DNA of 8,325 nucleotides from JAFGKM01 sp964413825 (GTDB lineage: Bacteria > Ratteibacteria > UBA8468 > B48-G9 > JAFGKM01), in assembly GCA_964413825.1 (NCBI GenBank), contig CAYPTS010000076.1:1-8325 (forward strand). Direction: 5' to 3'. Under the pieces are notes generated by a model. It was not told the origin of the DNA and searched no databases. It saw nothing but the letters and a program-made list of their open reading frames with translations. Below, one piece after another: positions 5,445 to 8,325 of this stretch; within the stretch, counting starts at the first letter, position 1, and the number at the start of each line of letters is the position of its first letter. Made by a program: the position numbers and the translations under genes.

Positions 5445-7439
5445 ATGGAAACGGTTAAAAAACGGATTGATGAACTGGTGAAACTCCTGAACCGCTACAA
5501 CTACCTTTATTACGTTGAAAACAATCCTGTCGTTACGGACGATGAATACGACAGACTTTACAGGGAACTTGCGGAACTTGAAAAAGAGTTTCCAAAATAC
5601 GCCGCGGAAAACTCTCCGACGAGAAAGGTCGGAGGGGAAACCCTGAAGAATTTTCCGTCTGTCGAACACAAAACGCCGATGCTCAGCATCGACAACACGT
5701 ACTCTGATGAAGAACTGTACGAATTCGACGCCCGCGTAAAAAAACTGGCGCAGACGCAGGAAGACATTGAATATGCGGTCGAATTGAAATTCGACGGGGT
5801 TGCGGTCTCGCTGTATTACGAGAACGGCCGCTTTGTCCGCGGGGTAACCAGGGGCGACGGATGGAAAGGAGACGAGATTACGGGAAACCTGCGCACGGTA
5901 AAAACACTGCCGGTTTTAATCCCGTATAAAAAAACTCTCGAAGCGCGGGGCGAAGTCTACATGAGAAAAGACGATTTCGAAAAGATAAACTCCGCAAAAA
6001 AAGACAGGGAAGAAACGCTGTTCGCCAATCCGAGGAACGCGGCGGCCGGCTCGCTGAAACTTCTCGACCCGAAGGTTGTGGCGGAAAGGCGCCTGCAGTT
6101 GTTTATATACCAGGGCATGACGGAAAACGCCTGCGCCGCCCACACCGAAATGCTCGACTTTCTCAGGGAAACCGGATTCCCCGTCAACCCGCACCGCAAA
6201 AAAGCCGGAAACATCAGGGAAGCGGTTGAATACTGCGCCGGTTGGCGGGAGAAAAGAAACAACCTGCCTTACAACATCGACGGGATGGTGATAAAAGTCA
6301 ATTCTTTCGAACTCCGGAACAAACTGGGAATAACCTCGAAGTCCCCACGATGGGCGGTTGCGTACAAGTTCCCGGCACAGCAGGCGGAAACCACGCTTAA
6401 AGAGGTAAAGGTGCAGGTGGGGAGAACAGGGACGCTTACCCCCGTGGCAATACTTGAGCCGGTCGAAGTAAGCGGCTCGACGGTTTCAAGGGCGACACTG
6501 CACAACTTTGACGAAATAAACCGCCTCGGAATAAAAACAGGCGACAGGGTGTTCATAGAAAAAGGCGGGGAGGTCATCCCCAAAATAATAAAGCCCATAC
6601 CGGAAAAACGTACCGGAAGCGAAAAATACATACCCGTGCCTTACGAATGTCCGGTCTGCCGGAGCAGGGTGGTAAAAGACGAGGGTGGCGTTGCGCTCAG
6701 ATGCCCCAACGTACGCTGTCCCGCACAGGTAAAGGAACGCATAACCCATTTCACTTCGAGGGATGCCATGGACATAGAGGGACTGGGAGAAAAATGGGTC
6801 GATATCTTCGTCGACAAGGGGCTGATATCCGATTACGGGGACATCTACCGTCTGAAATATGAAGACGTCGTAAACCTCGAACGGATGGCTGAAAAATCCG
6901 CGGGAAACCTCATAGCGGCTATAGAGAAAAGCAAAAGAAGGCCTTTGGCAAACCTCATATTCGCCCTCGGCATCAAGCACATCGGAATCAACGCCAGCGA
7001 GATTCTCGCCGACAGGTTCAACTCTCTCGGAGAACTTGCCGCCGCGGATGCGGAAACGCTGTCTGCGATATATGAAATAGGTCCGGTGATGGCGCAAAGC
7101 GTCGCGGATTTTTTCGGCAACAGAGAAAACAGGCATGTTATTGAAAAGATGGAACGGGCGGGCGTGCAGACGGAAAAAACGGAAAAGGGCGCCGGAAAAA
7201 GCGATAAGCTTGCCGGTCTGACGTTCGTTGTTACCGGAACGCTTTCAAAGTATACGCGGGATTCCATAACCGCACTCATTAAAAAATCCGGAGGCAGGGT
7301 ATCGAACTCGGTTTCATCCAAAACTGATTACCTCGTATGCGGGGATGAACCCGGCTCCAAACTTGAAAAAGCGAAACAACTCAACGTAAAAACAATTACC
7401 GAGAGACAACTTGAATCCCTGCTGGAAAAGCCATCATGA
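5445..7439 (+). CDS. ligA: NAD+-dependent DNA ligase LigA
   Basis: This 664-residue enzyme seals 3'-OH/5'-phosphate nicks in replication and repair using NAD+ as the adenylate donor. All LigA modules are present in order. Domain Ia runs over about residues 1-65 and keeps Y22, D32, Y35 and D36. The adenylation domain has the nucleophile K115 in ELKFDG (the same number as in E. coli), then RGEVYM, NPRNAAAGSL and IDGMVIK. An OB fold follows. A four-cysteine zinc finger (C402, C405, C420, C425) comes next. The helix-hairpin-helix region is at about 500-560, and a C-terminal BRCT domain (about 587-664) begins KLAGLTFVVTGTL. Position 23 is Tyr where E. coli has a His; Tyr also occurs here in other LigA proteins. 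I choose ATG 5445 because it matches the family N-terminus; the frame stays open upstream to 5343, but that would cross the divergent promoters. The stop overlaps the next gene by 4 bases. This looks like the ordinary essential housekeeping ligase. Confidence 0.98.
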   Translation: METVKKRIDELVKLLNRYNYLYYVENNPVVTDDEYDRLYRELAELEKEFPKYAAENSPTRKVGGETLKNFPSVEHKTPMLSIDNTYSDEELYEFDARVKKLAQTQEDIEYAVELKFDGVAVSLYYENGRFVRGVTRGDGWKGDEITGNLRTVKTLPVLIPYKKTLEARGEVYMRKDDFEKINSAKKDREETLFANPRNAAAGSLKLLDPKVVAERRLQLFIYQGMTENACAAHTEMLDFLRETGFPVNPHRKKAGNIREAVEYCAGWREKRNNLPYNIDGMVIKVNSFELRNKLGITSKSPRWAVAYKFPAQQAETTLKEVKVQVGRTGTLTPVAILEPVEVSGSTVSRATLHNFDEINRLGIKTGDRVFIEKGGEVIPKIIKPIPEKRTGSEKYIPVPYECPVCRSRVVKDEGGVALRCPNVRCPAQVKERITHFTSRDAMDIEGLGEKWVDIFVDKGLISDYGDIYRLKYEDVVNLERMAEKSAGNLIAAIEKSKRRPLANLIFALGIKHIGINASEILADRFNSLGELAAADAETLSAIYEIGPVMAQSVADFFGNRENRHVIEKMERAGVQTEKTEKGAGKSDKLAGLTFVVTGTLSKYTRDSITALIKKSGGRVSNSVSSKTDYLVCGDEPGSKLEKAKQLNVKTITERQLESLLEKPS

Positions 7440-8323
7440 AAGACCCGAAAGAACTGACAGATTATTTCCTTCAGCACCTTCAGGTAGAACGAAACCTTTC
7501 AAAAAACACGGTTGACGCTTATGCGCAGGACCTGAAAAAATTCATTCTATTCCTGCGCCTCAACAATTACCGGCTCTCCGGCATGGACAACGAAAAAATA
7601 ACCGCTTTCATCCTGTTCCTGAAAAAGAAGCAACTCTCGTCTTCGACCATAGTGCGGACGCTTTCCTCGGTAAGAAATTTCTACAAGTTCATAGCGGGAC
7701 AGGGCATCATAAAGGTTCAGTCGGCGCCGGCCATCGAATCCCCCAAAGCGCACAGAAGCTTGCCGGAGGTTTTAAGCAGAGAGGAAACGGCGGCTTTTAT
7801 CGACGGAATTCTGACGGATAAAAACAGGGCGCGGGACCTTGCCGCAATCGAACTTATCTACGGGGCGGGACTGCGGGTATCGGAGGCGTCCGGCATAAAA
7901 ACAGCAGATATCAATTTCGAGAAAAACTACATAAAAATATGCGGGAAGGGCAACAGAGAGCGGCTCGTGTTCTTCAACAAAAACTCTCTCCATGCCGTCA
8001 AGATATACATGGAAGAGCGGGCAAAAAGCGGAAAAGGCAGCCAATCGCCGTATCTTTTCGTCAACAACCGCGGAGGCAGACTGTCGCGGCAGAGTTTGTG
8101 GAAACTGGTTAAAAAGACAAGCGCCGGAGCCTGCCCCGGCAAAAACGTATCCCCGCATACCTTCAGGCACTCCTTCGCCACCCACATGCTGGAGGGAGGA
8201 CTCGACCTGCGCATCGTGCAGGAACTGCTCGGGCACAAGAGTCTTGCCACAACCGAAATATACACCCACGTAAACAGGAAGCAACTGCAGAACATCTACA
8301 GGAAATTCCATCCCCGCCCCTGA
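7436..8323 (+). CDS. xerD: XerC/XerD-type tyrosine recombinase
   Basis: This complete 295-residue recombinase has nearly the length of E. coli XerC and XerD (298). Such enzymes resolve chromosome dimers at dif sites by strand exchange through a covalent 3'-phosphotyrosine. The N-terminal SAM-like core-binding domain spans about 1-105 (LQVERNLSKNTVDAYAQDL). The catalytic domain has the full active site: R147 (GAGLRVSE), K171 (GKGNRER), H241 and R244 (HTFRHSFATHML), H267 (LLGHKSLATTE) and the nucleophile Y276 (IYTHV). Spacing and the C-terminal FHPRP match Xer proteins rather than phage or integron integrases. The ATG overlaps the ligA TGA as ATGA, with a weak GGAAAAG 5 nt upstream, so translation is probably coupled to ligA. 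XerC and XerD cannot be told apart from this sequence alone, so the symbol is provisional. No dif-like site or attachment repeat is seen nearby, which favours a housekeeping role over an element-borne integrase. Confidence 0.92.
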   Translation: MKDPKELTDYFLQHLQVERNLSKNTVDAYAQDLKKFILFLRLNNYRLSGMDNEKITAFILFLKKKQLSSSTIVRTLSSVRNFYKFIAGQGIIKVQSAPAIESPKAHRSLPEVLSREETAAFIDGILTDKNRARDLAAIELIYGAGLRVSEASGIKTADINFEKNYIKICGKGNRERLVFFNKNSLHAVKIYMEERAKSGKGSQSPYLFVNNRGGRLSRQSLWKLVKKTSAGACPGKNVSPHTFRHSFATHMLEGGLDLRIVQELLGHKSLATTEIYTHVNRKQLQNIYRKFHPRP

Positions 8324-8325
8324 CC

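Noticed and set aside
7436..8323. phage or genomic-island integrase
   Set aside because: The length, catalytic spacing and C-terminal HPR match Xer proteins. The gene is coupled to ligA, and there is no tRNA, attachment repeat or phage gene beside it.

Overview
The window carries five complete or essentially complete genes on both strands, with very little non-coding DNA. Base composition is near 50% GC by eye. The PilB/PilC-type secretion or pilus proteins, a CHASE-GGDEF signalling protein and an NAD+-dependent DNA ligase point to a bacterium, most likely one with a Gram-negative envelope. The style recalls Nitrospirota, Desulfobacterota or Omnitrophota/Elusimicrobiota, but the sequence alone does not fix a phylum.

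Leftward block (minus strand, read from 5350 down to 45). First comes a membrane diguanylate cyclase with two predicted extracytoplasmic sensor regions (3116-5350). Next is a PilB/GspE-type assembly ATPase with an N-terminal MshEN-like domain and a tetracysteine zinc site (1337-3013). Last is its inner-membrane platform partner PilC/GspF (45-1274). The cyclase and the ATPase each have their own near-consensus sigma70-type promoter with a 17-bp spacer. pilC follows pilB after 62 bp that hold a perfect 9-bp hairpin. Because MshEN domains are known c-di-GMP receptors, the cyclase and ATPase could form a local second-messenger circuit controlling a type IV pilus or type II secretion machine. That is an inference from motif plus neighbourhood.

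Rightward block (plus strand, 5445-8323). NAD+-dependent DNA ligase LigA is followed by a XerC/XerD-type tyrosine recombinase whose ATG overlaps the ligA stop (ATGA). The ligA promoter places the predicted transcription start at or within one base of the ATG, with no Shine-Dalgarno, so ligA looks leaderless. The two blocks diverge from one roughly 95-bp region (5351-5444) that holds back-to-back promoters; the cyclase leader is also predicted to be only about 10 nt.

Two short non-coding pieces (1-34 and 1281-1328) look like dispersed intergenic repeats. I see no tRNA, rRNA, CRISPR, insertion sequence, prophage or clear terminator. Apart from the c-di-GMP/PilB pairing, the unusual leaders and the repeats, this is an ordinary chromosomal region, and I do not see a wholly new system in it.
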